DNA of 64,000 nucleotides from Polydactylus sextarius (taxonomy: Eukaryota; Chordata; Actinopteri; Polynemidae), in contig CM028909.1 of assembly GCA_016801845.1 (NCBI GenBank), forward strand, positions 3,967,813-4,031,812. Reading direction: 5' to 3'. Numbering within the stretch: position 1 is the first letter of the stretch; every line of letters begins with the position of its first letter. The notes beneath the pieces were generated by a model, which was not told the DNA's origin, did not search any database, and was given only the letters and a program-made list of their open reading frames with translations. The position numbers were made by a program, and so were the translations under genes. This document shows positions 36,600-49,322 of this stretch, in pieces.

Positions 36600-37121
36600 G
36601 TCAGTTCTGCCAGTTGTGCTTCCTGTAGGTAATGTCATCAGGAAGCACCATCTAAACTTCAACTGTTATGCAGATGATACCCAATTATTCTTTCCTATGA
36701 AGTCAAATGAAACCCACCAAGTTGTCAAACCTCAGGACTGTTTTATAGATATAAAGACCTAGATGACTCATAATTTCTAACCTCTAAACTCAGACAAAAC
36801 TGAATTTACTGTTAACATTTCAGGACATCATTTTCAGATTAAATAGCTGCTCTACCTTGGCCTCCAGTTCTACTGTGAAGAAGCTTGGAGTTATCTTCAA
36901 TTAGGGCATGTCCTTCATCTATCATACGAGAAAAGTGGACGTTTTCTTTCCACCTAAGCAATATTGTGAAAATCAGACAAATCTCGTATCAAAATGATGC
37001 TGAAAAGTTAATCAAAATCTCCAGTAAACCATATACTACTGGCAGGAAGTCACCAGGAAGGACCAGAGATTATATTTCTCTAGTATTGGCTTCTCTCCAG
37101 TTGCTTCCTGTAAAATCTAGA
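36600..37121 (+). pseudogene. Decayed L2-type LINE reverse transcriptase fragment
   Basis: Translation shows GNVIRKHHLNFNCYADDTQL. The YADD catalytic box of the reverse transcriptase is at 36667-36678. Next comes CFIDIKT, a stop that has replaced the Trp of the family's KTWMT, and then LNSDKTE-like residues. STVKKLGVIF, then NIVKIRQISYQNDAEKL in another frame, and TRDYISLVLASLQLLPVKSR near the right end follow. The order matches L2-type fish LINEs, but stops, frameshifts and a deletion before the last block show it is dead. The 5' end and 3' tail are missing. Confidence 0.85.
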
Positions 37122-39527
37122 GGAGAATGGAGCTTATGCTAACCTGTGATGTTACAGTGATTTCCTACTTATACAGTTAGTATAGTTCCTACTTATTTCC
37201 TACATAGCTGGTACTGAAGGGACCATTTTGCACATTTTGCATTTGGTGCTATTTTTGCTTTAATAACTGAGATGACATTAAAGATTCATGTAGCCTCCCA
37301 GGTTACTCAAATAAGTTGATGTAAAACTGCACAATGGCTCCAATGTCCTTTTCCTGTGTAACTGATATTTAGTTGTGTGTCCTTGTGGAGTCTCTTGTAA
37401 CTTGTATCACTTTATAAAACTGAAATATAACTGAAACATTTTCCATTTTTTGTTTTAGTTACATGACTAACAGGCATTATGTCCAGCTCAGGTGTTATGG
37501 TTTTGAATTACAGACCATCATTCACAGTTTAAAATTATTTTTTAATTCAAATTGACCTTTAAGATGAATAAAACAGTCTAGCGTTAAGTGGTAACGTTAA
37601 TACTTATTCTAACAAGCAAACTTCATAGATTTGGTTTGAAGAGACCAAACAAACTTTGGCTTCTTTACAAAACTGGCTTACTAAAAGAAGCTGCACTAAA
37701 AAGACACAAAACATGAAATTATATTGATTTTATGTTGCTAATCACTGTAACAATATCAGGCTGTTTCCTCCTCTGGTTTCTCTATGTATGGACTCTGTCG
37801 TGTAAATGGCTAAATGGATTTAGTGCACTTGTCTTAATATCTTAATATCACATTCTCCTCTTTCATTCATTTATTTAGTTTTCAAGCTGTTAGACGTGAT
37901 GATTAAAATCCTTATTTGCATTACTTCAGCTGTGTGAAGTACAGCTTAAGTAAAACCACTGCTCAGTGAGGAAGAGGAGGGAGGAGGAGGAGGAGGGAGG
38001 TGCAGAGCCTGCCGTGCTTTCCTTTTACTGGCCATAGGGGGCACTGACGTTCAGCCTAAGTGAGGAGGTAGAGTAAGCAGGGGCAAGTAGGGTTGTTTGT
38101 GTTTGCATGTGTTTACAAGTGACGTTGATGAATCATTTAATTTAACCTGCAGAGCAGAGAGACGAAGAGGAATAGTGGAAGGGGAGGGGTAAAAAAGGAG
38201 GAAGATGGAGGTAGGATTGACGAGGAGGAGAACAGGGGCTGAGTTGATTTGTGTTTAACAAACCTGAGTGGTCTAGTGTGGGGGGGGCGCAGCGTACGGC
38301 CAGATGGTTTAACAGCAAGAGACGAAAAATCAGACTGCAAAGTCAAAGAACCTGCTGCTTCTGTTTGTATGTGTTTGTCAGTCAAGTAGGATCATTACTG
38401 AATCTCTGAGGAGATGGCAACATGTACGTACATTAGTTTTTAACAACAACAACAACAAAAGAGATAAGGTTCCAAAAGCATCAATTCTATAAAACATCAC
38501 CACATTTAAAACCAATGAACTAATGAATTTCTGTCTTTATTCTGAGACTGAGTCACATATTTTGTGATGTGGTCCAACAATTATTTTTAATAAATCGGCT
38601 GTCTTTGTCTGGTTCTTTGGTGTTTTTGGTGTTTGTCATTTTTGGTTGTGTCTCTACGTAGATTTCCATCTGCTGCCTTGTTCCTGTCGTCTGAACATTT
38701 GACACGTTGGCTGCAGGAGCCAGATGTGGTGAACGACTCAACAACCACTACAGATGAGTGCTTTTCAAACCCACGCATGAGCTTTTCTGTTGCTCATTAC
38801 ATAATGAATTTTTAATTAATTGTTTTTAAGAACTTTAATACCCATTTGTTTTTATTGTATTTTTTAATTTTGTAAAACAATAATTCAATAAACTAGAGAG
38901 AGATGACACTGAAGTACGGCAGCAGCCATCAGAGCTAATTAAGGCTCTTGTCTGTTTTGACAAACTTGATTTGTAATTATGTCAAAATAAAACAGAACAA
39001 CTGTAAAAATCATAATGAACATCAACAGTGGAGGTGGAAGTGAAGTCTACAGGAGACTCAAAAACCACAACAACAGAACAGTTTCTCTGCTAAAAGAAAT
39101 AAACAGAATAAAAGTGTCTGTCTTGCTTTAATCTTTCTTTTAACACAGTTGTTGTGTTGTAAAAGGCTTGAAAAGGTTGTGAATAGCTTTTTGAAAGAAA
39201 AAAAAAAGTGACCCACATTGCCCAGATTCTCTGTTGTCATGACTCCTGCTCCAAAACCACTTTTACTGCCATCAAGGTAGTAGCTGGAGAACTCAGAGCC
39301 TTGTGAGGTGACGGTGTTAACCACAGCACCAACAAGCTGCTCTCAACATGGAGTCTCCACTGGTAAACAACCTGCAGTTATTTTAGACCAGAAACTCACT
39401 GATGAAACCAACTCAGTCTTGATTTTGTTCACTTTCGAAACCTACCAAGAATGTTACAGTGCTTAGTCACCTGACTGAGCTTCAAAATCCAACACAGAGA
39501 TTAAAATCTTCAGACCAGGTTCCCTTT
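37122..39527. other. Noncoding, no gene seen
   Basis: AT-rich except for the purine-rich GGA stretch at 37.97-38.0 kb and a G8 run near 38280. Confidence 0.6.
37975..38001. repeat. (GGA)n purine tract
   Basis: GAGGAGGGAGGAGG-type sequence with several GGG/GG runs on one strand, able in principle to form triplex or quadruplex structure. Confidence 0.8.
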
Positions 39528-40254
39528 AAGTCTAGTTCACACTAGATAACTTTATCAATGTCCTCTGATGGTTGGTGAATCATCAGTTAATGATCATAAT
39601 GTGTGAACAGCCCTAACGACTCCATCAGAGGCCGTCGGGACCTGGTCTGAGACTAGGACTGGATCTGTCACGTTAGAAAACTGGAGGAGTCTGAAGAGAC
39701 TGACAAAGAGCGACAGCCAATCAGAGGAGGGATGTGAGATAAATGCTGCTGCCGTCTCACTGATTCACTCACAACCACGTTTAAAAGTCTGACGTTTTAA
39801 CTCTTTTTGTTTCATTTTCACTTTCTACAAACTCCCTGTGTCTGATCCAGATGTTACCTGGTACCAGGGAGGTCTGCTGCTGATTTCAGCTTCACCATGA
39901 TAAAACAAGTGTGTTGCCATGGTGATGTTTACATGCTGGTTTAGCGGTTTAGTCTGTGTCGGAGGCAGTGTCTTCACCGGTGCTCGTCAACAATAAACGG
40001 CTGTAAATCACGGTGAGAAGCAGCAGCTACATCCTGTCTAGTTCATGTGACCAGACGTAGAGTTTGGTGATGTCATGTTGTGATCGGAGCTCAATCACTG
40101 ACGAGTCTTGTAGTTGAACACTACAGGTCTCAGACCAGCTCTTGAGACTCCAGATCATGGTAACACAAGTCACCAAGTGTGAACGCTGCAACGATCACAG
40201 CAGCGTCTGAGACTCACAAATCATTGGTTAAGTTGGCCAGTATCAACTAGACTA
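39528..40254. mobile_element. Non-autonomous TIR DNA transposon, about 0.73 kb
   Basis: The left end AAGTCTAGTTCACACTAG and the inverted right end TAGTCTAGTTGATACTGG share 19 of 25 positions over the terminal 25 bases. Internal sequences also carry mirrored words, such as GTGTGAACAG on the left and AAGTGTGAACGC on the right. No reading frame of note. The target duplication is not clear, so the superfamily is left open. Confidence 0.55.
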
Positions 40255-41755
40255 GGTCCAGCAGCACAGAAAAAGTTGTCCCTGTGGAGCATTTGACCTG
40301 CAGAGCTTAGATTTATTAGTGTGGCCTGAAAACCTTGTTCATTGCCTTGACACAATGAGGGAACAACAACCAGTAGTAGCCCTCCTCTACCAATGCGTGT
40401 AAATATATATAATGGAAGTCCACTAAATAATGCAAATTATCCACCATATACAAAACACAATTAGGCCTTGATTTGTATACGTAGTGTGGCTACAGGCCGC
40501 TAGTTGGAGATAACAAAAAGCACCTTTGTAGGCGTTGGACACTGAATCATTTCACGGTCATATGAAGTCTGCTAATTGCAGCGGAGGATGAATGGATTCC
40601 TGCTTCGCAACGCTCTTGAGTTAAGGCAGCAGTGAATTGACGCCTGCAGGGGGTGGAACAAAGATGTGGGATTTTAAAATGAGGCAAATAACAAATTAAA
40701 AGAGGGAAGAAAAAAACCTTTCCAGACCTGATACTTTAATAAAATGTTATGTCTCCAATATAACTACTCCACTCTCATTTATCAAAGCCTCTAACAGAGC
40801 AGTGATAATGAGAAGACCTGGAGTGTAAAACCCTGAAATTCTGCAGCCTTGAATTTGTTTTAAATCAGGAGCTTTTCTATCTGAGATAGCCGTTCATCAC
40901 AAAGTCATTAGCATATTTGCTCTGACAGAAGATACTTACTGTTCACTGATTTTACAAGCATCTATGACTCAGTATTTTGATTATAGTATTAGCTGTTGAC
41001 CTGTGAATCTAAACATTAATGACGTGAATACAGAAGTGCAGAGGAGTCCGTTCAGGGCTCCTGTCTTTATATTTCATTACATTTAAATAAACAATATTCT
41101 TCATACTCCACTTAATTCATTTGACTGCATCAATTCAAAGGGTCATCCACAGCAAATTACTTTAGGACCTTAAATAAATACAAAAAAAAAAAAAAAAAAA
41201 AAAAAATCAGAAGAAAATGAGCTGAAAAAAAAAACACTGGTTAAACAATGTTTCAGTGCTTCCATAACAATCTAACTACAATAACACAAGTCTCTGCTGC
41301 TGCTAAATGAGTTTGGATGCAGCTGAAATTGGACTCAGTTGAGGCTAAAGTCAAAATCACTTGACATTTTTTGATTTATTTTTTATAGTATGAAATGTCT
41401 AGCCAGGCTAGTGTACAAACCGGAGCAATCTTTAGTTCACAGATGAAGTATTTATTATGGTCACAGGTAAAATGAGACAGTGCTGGGCTCAAAGTGACAG
41501 AGCTCTCACAGGATCTCTGTCACAATGAGCTCCCGGTCTCTGGAAAGGATTCACATTCATTTTCTTGGACTGGCCCTGTCCTGTACATAGGTTGGACTTA
41601 TACACGATCAAATATAATTGGCCGGCTACCAGAGACGTAGACAGGTCAACCACTGCCACCTTGCCTTGGAATGTGATGAGCAATGTGTGTGAGTAAATGT
41701 GTGTTGTTTTGGGTGTGTATCAAATGTAGCAGACCTGACCGATAAGATAGAGACT
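40255..41755. other. Noncoding, no gene seen
   Basis: Unremarkable sequence ending at the 5' truncation point of the LINE copy. A poly-A run is at 41181. Confidence 0.6.
41181..41206. repeat. Poly-A run
   Basis: About 25 consecutive A. No retrotransposon body is recognised on its left. Confidence 0.9.
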
Positions 41756-42775
41756 ATCTGCAACTCTCTACTATCAGGGTGTTCCAGTAATTTCATCAAA
41801 AACCTTCAGTTAATCCAGAATGCTGTAGCACGAGTACTGACAGGAAGTAGGACCAGAGATCATATTTCTCCAGTATTGGCTGCTCTTCATTGGCTTCCTG
41901 TAAAATCTAGAATTGAATTCAAAATCCTCCTGCTTGCGTATAAAACCCTTAATGATCAGGCTCCATCATATCTTAAGGAGCTCGTAGTTCCTTATTATCC
42001 TAATAGATCACTTTGATCACAAACTGCTGGTTTACTTGTGGTTCCTAGAGTCTCTAAGACCAGAATGGGAGGTAGAGCCTTCAGTTATCAGGCTCCTCTC
42101 TTATGGAACCAGCTCCCAGTTTGGGTCCAGTTTGGAGGCAGACACCCTTTCTACATTTAAGGTTAGACTAAAAACTTTCCTTTATGATAAATCTGATAGT
42201 TAAGGATGGTCCAGGTGGGACATGGACTCGCCTGAACCATCCTTTAATTAAGGTGCTATAGGATTAGACTGCTGGGGGACTCTGACAATACACTGCTCCT
42301 CTTCTCTCTGTCTCTCCCTCAGACTTCATGTCTTGATATTAATATATTAATCTGTTGTCTTTAGAAGTTATGTCCCCCCCACCCCCTTTCTACTCCAGAG
42401 CAGTTGAATTCCTCAATGACATCATCATTATTATTATTATTATTATTATGTTAATTGTGATGGTAATTTGGCTTTAAAAACTACTTGTAAATATGTAATC
42501 TCTACTGTCTCTCCCCCGTCCTCCTCCCCTCTCTTTCCTCTGTCTCTTCTCTTTCTCTTTTCTCTAATTTCTCTCCAGCCGGTCGAGGCAGATCAGACCG
42601 TCCACTCTGAGTCTGGTTCTGCTGGAGGTTTCTTCCTGTTAAAAGGGAGTTTTTCCTCCATTGTCACGAAGCGCTTGTGGAAATGCTGGGTTTCTCTATG
42701 CAAAGTGCCTTGAGATAAATGTTTTTATGATCTGGCACTATACAAATAAAACTGAACTGAATTGAATTGAATTTG
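41756..42775 (+). mobile_element. 5'-truncated L2-type LINE copy with 3' tail
   Basis: The copy starts inside the reverse-transcriptase gene with CNSLLSGCSSNFIKNLQLIQ and RVLTGSRTRDHISPVLAALH, then LHWLPVKSRIEFKILLLAYK. A TGA stop at 42014-42016 interrupts the family's continuing frame, which goes on as SQTAGLLVVPRVSKTRMGGR and LWNQLPVWV. A frameshift follows near 42120. The 3' untranslated part includes ATTATT repeats (42423-42449), 'TTCTTCCTGTTAAAAGGGAG' and 'CAAAGTGCCTTGAGATAA', and ends in GAATTGAATTGAATT. Dead copy; 5' truncation is typical of LINE insertion. Confidence 0.88.
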
Positions 42776-43261
42776 TCTTTTGAGTCTCTGACAGCTCTTC
42801 ATCTGTTGCATCCATGGACGGTCAGGGTTCTTATCAGGGTCGACCTCTGGTGCAGCAACAGTTTTCTCGTTTCATTATTGCAATATTTTACTACATCTAT
42901 AACCAGGAAACACCACAAACATGTAGAGAAAGAATTACTTTTCTGACAGACGTCACTAATATTGTACCAAAAACTGTCACTGGACAAAAAAAAAAAAGAA
43001 ATAGAAATAAAAATGTGTCTGAGCGAAATGAGAGCTGGAAATATTGTTGAAATAAATTATTGACCGCGATGATCATGATAAAATCATGACAAAAGAAAAT
43101 TATGATAAAACATCTAAACAGGTTTTTTTTTGTCTCTCTCCCGATGGAGATTTCTGCAGACAGTTTGTGTCCCGATATCGGCAGGTTTTTCAAAAAGGAC
43201 ACTGAGGCATTACCTCCTTCAGTCTGAAGATTGATTTAAGGAGGAGAAACTGGAACTAAAC

Positions 43262-43421
43262 CTGTCAGCAAGCAGGTTAGTTTCACATGGTCTGTTAGCA
43301 TAGAAACTGACTCGGAGTTCAGCTGAACTCACTTTGTGAAACTGAAAACTCAGAGTTTCCGTCAACTCTGAGACAACTAACCCTGAGTTTTCACTAAACC
43401 CGCTTTGTGAAATGGGCCCCT
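43262..43421 (-). mobile_element. Fragment of a dispersed DNA transposon end
   Basis: On the minus strand the block begins GGGGCCCATTTCACAAAGCG, followed by GGTTTAGTGAAAACTCAGGG and a related internal copy TTTCAGTTTCACAAAGTGAG. This terminal motif is common in fish genomes at the end of a TIR element. The opposite end is not recognisable here, so it is a partial copy. Confidence 0.4.
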
Positions 43422-46400
43422 GGTTTTCTGCTATTTCAAGCATCATGTTATTTCTTCCGGTCAGATATCTGTTCGTCTATTCCTTGTCCTCTGACTCATC
43501 CAACTGTAACTAAGTAACATGATCTTTTTTCACATCTTCACTACACTGAGACCTGAGAGACCTGAGAGACCTCATCCAAAGTTATTTATCAGATCTGTCA
43601 TGGCTTTGCGTCTCCTCTGTCTCTCTTCTTGTTCCTTTTTCCAATGTTGTTTATGAAAACACAAAGACAGAGCATTTACAATCAAGGCTGTTGGACAGAA
43701 AAGATCGAGGCTGAAAAATTCCATCTTGTCTTTGAAATCACTGTACCCACCCACCCTCAACCTTCACTCAACCCACTTTTTCAAAAATATTTTTTTTATT
43801 GTAAAGCACTTCTGAGGTGTATTCTCTGCAAAGTGTTCACTTTGTGTGACCTGTGTAAAAAAAACAACCCCCGTCCTGTTTTTTTTTTTTTTTTGTGTGT
43901 GTAGCAGTGTAGAGATATTAATCCAATCAGATGGATCCTTCAGGAAATATGTGTGTGATAATAGTTGTACTAACTAAGTGAGGAGGGCGACAAACCCCCA
44001 ATTTCCACCGATTGCAGAACGCTTTTGTTGCATTTGTGATCCGGCAGCAGAACTGATATGTCTCCATTCTAGTCAATGGTTGTTTCCACCGGCTGCAGCA
44101 CAGCTTCTTCTCTGATCCGGTGTTCTGCAGCCCAGTGTGTCCAACACTATATAGGAACCACTGCTATATTCCATGAATTTGTGAGAGCTTGCGATGTTGG
44201 CCCACGCGTCTGGTGGGTATTGACAGACAGCGGATCAGAGACGCAACACAAACATTCTGCGAAATCCAGGGCAACACTCACACTGAAGTGCAACCAATCA
44301 AGCTAGAATCAAGAAGAGATCAGATCATTACAGATCTAACCTGGGAGTGCTGCTTCTCTGACTTTTTTTGAGACAACTCCTTTTTTTGTTCTGTCTTAAT
44401 GCTAAACAATATGTTCATCCTCCAATCTCCTGATTCTTGACGACATCAGGATCAGTACTGATCGGCCTTTGAAGTTTGTGTGAATCTGCAGTTCACGTCT
44501 CTATCCAGACTTTATATGTAATTGCACAAAAATTTTCCTCATGGTCTGAACACTGCTTTAACTGACTCACTTTGCGCTGCCTCAATTGAATGAGAGCTTC
44601 TCCTGACATCTCACCCGGGCATGGTGTACTCTGCAGACGTGCAATCTGAATTTCAAAATCAGGAAACTGTCAAACTGTCACGCTGTTTTGCTGCCATGAA
44701 AACAGAGCCGAGCCCTCCAGTGGATGTAAATAGCTGAGGGGAACATTGAGTGAAGTCTAATTATATCCTCACAATGAATGAGAGAAATTCCAGGAATTAT
44801 AAATGTGTTCAATCTGTTAAATTAGTCAAGATGCAACCGACCAACACGAATTTGTGATAAAGCCTCTTCTGTTGTATAAGACAAATAGTCTTCTGTCATC
44901 TCTTTCAAATGTGATAAATATCGTCAAAAAGATTTCTGGAACAGGAATTATCTTAAACACTAAGCAGCTAATTCCTCTTCACATCACATCCTCAGGCTGA
45001 ATGTCGTGTGTTAAATGGATCATGGTTGGCAGAACAACTCAGCCTGTCTGATGTGTTTCCACTCCATTACTCTGGCTGTGGAGGTGTTTGCCTGTGCTAG
45101 CCACAGGGCCACACAGAAGATGGAGACCTCATCAGTCATCTGTCAGTCAGGCCGTCCATGCTGAGGTTGTCCTGGCTCCTCCTGGTCAGTCAGAGGTCAA
45201 TGACGCTCAGTGCTCAGGGTTAGTTAAAAGTCTGGAGAAAGTTAAGACAAGATGTCGACCACAGGACTGAGATGTTACAGGGTCAAAAGAAAGGAAGGAC
45301 CACTGTTGATTGACATTTGCATTGGGTTTTCATTTGGCCCAAAGGACAATCTGACCTTTAAGGTAAGTGTGTGTGTTGTGAACTCTTTAGTTCACAACAT
45401 TATAACAGAGATGTACGTGTATATGATGACATAGAATGAAACCAAAGAGTTTAGTCTGACCAGAAAAATCTCAGTTTCAAGACCAGATTTTTACAGTTAT
45501 TGGACTGTTGTGGACGAGAATAAGGCTGGTTAGCATCACCACCGTATTTATTATTTACTGCAGACTGGCTGCTCCTATTAATACCTAGGGAGGCTTTACA
45601 GCTGCCAGTAACCTCGACTTGAGGCCGTCTGACAGCTCATCAATGTGAGTGACAAGTGTTGGGAAGGGAAACCGGACCAGGGGGACGAACGCTGGAGGAG
45701 AGAATACACAGGTTGACAAGATGCAAAGTGTCAAGAGAATTTACTTCATGAATGACCATTAAACAGTGACTGGTTCTGTGTTTATGGTTTGTTACCCAAG
45801 AAAAATGCTAATGCAAAAAAAAAAAAAAAAAATTGGCTGTGCATATATTAGTTTATATTGTGACAATGTTATTGCTTAAGGATTAATATACACAATATAA
45901 TCGTAAAAATTGTAAACAATAACATGCAGCTCTGCGGGGTGTAGAAGATTAATTCGACTGGTATCAATCTATCACTTTAATGACAATTGACTTTGATAGC
46001 AGAGAAACTATTAGCTCACTGAGCTGCCTGTGCATTGCTGCTGTAGCTTGGACTCCACTTTGAACATATCGCAGAGACTTATGTTTGCTTCAGTGTTTAA
46101 ATTATTCATGAGAGAGGGAGAGAGAAGTCAACATTATCCAAACAGAGCGAGGAAGAGAGAGATGAGACTGTGGTGAATGGTCTGACAACCACTCAGCAGA
46201 AGAACGCCGTGTTGGTTTTGAACCCATTAATTCTGTCGTCAGTGCAATGAGGGGTAGTTAGAGGGAAAGCGAGGGACCAGGGTTATTTAGGTTTACATTG
46301 TTATTAAGCGCTTTAAATAAGCCCTCCTAGTTAAAATAAAAGGCTTTATGTCATTTGTGCAACTTATAATAACCAGTAGTTGCATTAAATCACAAAGGAA

Positions 46401-46597
46401 AAAGAAATAGACCAGAGTTCAGCATCGTATCAGTTGGTCTGGACCTTTTAGTTTGAGACTCGTCAGGATGTTTGTCTAGAGAGACTGTAATGTATAGATT
46501 TGTATTTTCTTAATGATTTTCAAATTTCTTCTCAATCCTGTGTCTTATGTGGGGAGATTGAGAACATACAAATTTTTTTTTTGCTGTTGCTACATAA
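43422..46597. other. Noncoding, no gene seen
   Basis: No exon. The stretches 44560-44860 and 46190-46380 have moderate complexity and TAAT-type words and are candidates for conserved noncoding sequence. Confidence 0.5.
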
Positions 46598-46799
46598 CCC
46601 AGATATCAAAGAGTGTGGTTGTAACAGACATTTGGTATTTTTAGATTCATTTAGTCTCTGAGGAAGCAGATGAAGGTCTTTGGTTTGACTATGTCAAATT
46701 TTTTGTTTTAGAGTTTAATAATTGCTTTTGGGTGAGTTTTGGTATACTTTTGTTTTTCCTTTTGCACCCATGATTTAAGCAAATGATTTTTCTATCCAG
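46598..46799 (+). mobile_element. MITE family 'CCCAGATA', copy 3, internally deleted
   Basis: About 202 bp. It begins CCCAGATATCAAAGA and keeps AGACATTTGGTATTTTTAG, GAAGGTCTTTGGTTTGACT and TTTTGGGTGAGTTTTG, then ends AATGATTTTTCTATCCAG. Compared with copy 1 it lacks roughly 100 bases from the middle and right half. Confidence 0.65.
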
Positions 46800-48068
46800 A
46801 AAAGCCAGTTGCTGGCGTCCAAGTTGCCCAAAGAGGAAGTAGATGTACTTAAATTCTTCTCATATAAATACCACAATGGTTGTCTCTTATTGAATAAACA
46901 ACTGTTGATTATTGGTAACTTTATTTTTACACAAACAGCACTGAGCTGTCTGTTTGGTTGCATAAAAGGTAAATACTATGTACAACTATGCACTGACTAA
47001 CAGACTGGTTATGCAGTAACTGAACTGAAGTACTATAGTGAGAATAAACACTGTATTTACTTTATATTAGTATAAACAAAACCTATTAAATGGGGAAGCT
47101 ATAATGGAGATTACAAGGAAAAAATAAATCAATAAATAAAATAAAGCTTGACCTGCAATTTATGGAATCAATAATATCTATCCAAAGAAATTGGACACAG
47201 AATGGATGTTGCTAATACATGAAACATTTCAGTAGACAAGCAAACAACTGTTTTGAATCATTGCCTCTATATTTGGTTTTTCATGACAGCTCTCAGAGAT
47301 GATTAGAAATGGATGGATAATTTAAAGGAAATGTAATTTAGGGAAAAATGGAGCGAGGAAACATGTTTAGAGGATGGATGGAGGTAAAGGCTGAACTGAA
47401 AATGCAATATTATCACTTAACGTGATGGATTTATCCTACAAAAAGTAAATGTTTGTTCAGATGAGGACTGCTGTCTTTGGTCAGTTTAATATTAACAACA
47501 ATCAGCTCGTAATAAACTGCATACAAGATGCATGATTGTAGATCCAGGGGCTTTGCTGTTGGACTGAAGAGGCAGGTAAATGAATGAAGATGCTTTGGCG
47601 TCACTAAAAGATCTGTATCTGATTTAATTACACTCAGATCCCAGTGTTGTGCAGGTGTAACATCACCATCTTTTACGTGTTATCACTTTAATTTTCCCTT
47701 CTGTTTCCTCTAACACACTGGAGTAGATTTTTCACCTTTCCACCATCTGCCACAGTAAGAAACTCTTGCTTCTGGAAACAAACAAGCACCATAAAATAAT
47801 TCAACACATTTCTCGCCCAGTGGCACGAACTGTGAAAATATCGGGTGAAGCCCATAAACAGCCCTGTGGTGATGTTGTCCTTTTAAACTATGATCTTGTT
47901 TGCTTACAGTGACTGTCATAAAATGAGACATTAAGTGAGAGAAATAGTGAGAGAGGCTAAAAGATTGTAATGTCTGTGGATTGTGAACACACTGCAGGAA
48001 AATGAACTAAAATAGATGAAATGAGAGAAAACGATGAGGGAGGTGAAGAAGCACAGACAGACAGAGAG

Positions 48069-48106
<38 letters not shown>

Positions 48107-49050
48107 GAAAGTGACATAAATTGTCAGAAGGCCTGCAGCCTGGAGACACAGCTTGCTTCTTATGCATTGCTGCTAAATTTATCTGGGATATCTCAACACT
48201 CGAACTGATTACCATAATAAAGACACACACACATACACACACAAACATGTAAATGGAAAACATGGTGAGAGCTTAGAGATGTGGCCACTAAAACATTGGT
48301 TTTGGGCTAAGATGATGTACAGTGACATCTAGTGCCAGTGAGTATTGTTTTCGTAACCTTTGAACTTTGCTGTCAAGTGAATGAGTTGCGTGGCCTAAAT
48401 GCTCAGTAGACAGGCCTGAGGGAATCATAGAAAATCAGATTATAACTGAAACTCCTTTTAGGACTGAGCCTCTTAAGCTTGTCTACTGCAGCCACCTCTT
48501 CCTGTCTTTGGACGACGCAACTGAAGTGTCCTTAGAAACCCTCAGATCTAATATCCAACATATATATGTCCTTCTCAGCCTGAAAACGCAACATGTAGCT
48601 CCTAGTAGGTCCTCACCAACTGGTAGTTTTATTTTAGATTAATTTCCTTTGTTGAAACTTAACTACAGTAAACACAAATGGTCAAAGCAAGCGAGATTCA
48701 TGGTTTTGTTGTTTCAACTTTGGTCATTTTGAATTTCCCAGATAAACCGCTCTTTTCTTGATGAGTAATGTTTGGGAATGTGTCTTTCATTGGACAGTGA
48801 CCTAATGATGTTGAAAGTATGAAAATGTCAATTGAGTTTCAGTCATTATCAGACAAATGTTTATCAGCCAACCCACAGAAAATTCCAAGATGTCAATGTT
48901 AAAAAAAAAAACAACTGGGTAACCTTATTTTGAAGTTTGCATACGATTCTGCAGGAGAGTCTGCAATCTGCAATCTTCAATCAGTGTTTTCAGGATGCTT
49001 CATGATGGGATATGTCCAACTGGGAGGAGCTGACCCGAAACATAATGGAG

Positions 49051-49052
<2 letters not shown>
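46800..49052. other. Noncoding, no gene seen
   Basis: AT-rich, with the AG tract at 48.07 kb. Nothing else recognised. Confidence 0.6.
48072..48102. repeat. (AG)n microsatellite
   Basis: GAGAGA alternation of about 30 bases in a purine-rich stretch. Confidence 0.95.
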
Positions 49053-49108
<56 letters not shown>

Positions 49109-49110
49109 AT
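49053..49110. repeat. (TA)n microsatellite
   Basis: An alternating TA tract with one break at 49098, directly left of the inverted repeat. Confidence 0.95.
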
Positions 49111-49172
49111 TTGGACTCTTTTTGGGGTTTTAGAGTATGATAATAGGTTTTGGGTGAGTTTTTGTGTCTTTA

Positions 49173-49270
<98 letters not shown>

Positions 49271-49322
49271 AAACTCACCCAAAACCTATTATCATACTCT
49301 AAAACCCCAAAAAGAGTCCAAA
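49110..49322. repeat. Perfect 53-bp inverted repeat around TA/TG microsatellite
   Basis: Bases 49110-49162 and 49270-49322 are exact reverse complements over 53 positions. The arms are MITE sequence carrying GGACTC, GGGGTTTTAGAG and TTGGGTGAGTTTT. The 107-base spacer holds (TA)n at 49177-49209, (TG)n at 49209-49260 and (TA)5 at 49261-49270. Another (TA)n tract at 49053-49110 abuts the left arm. Confidence 0.95.

Noticed and set aside
38019..38045. CTCF-like word GCCATAGGGGGCACT
   Set aside because: Only the right half of the core matches; below the standard used for the listed motifs.
49000..49278. Ile-Tyr and Thr-His repeat frames
   Set aside because: Products of the TA and TG microsatellites.
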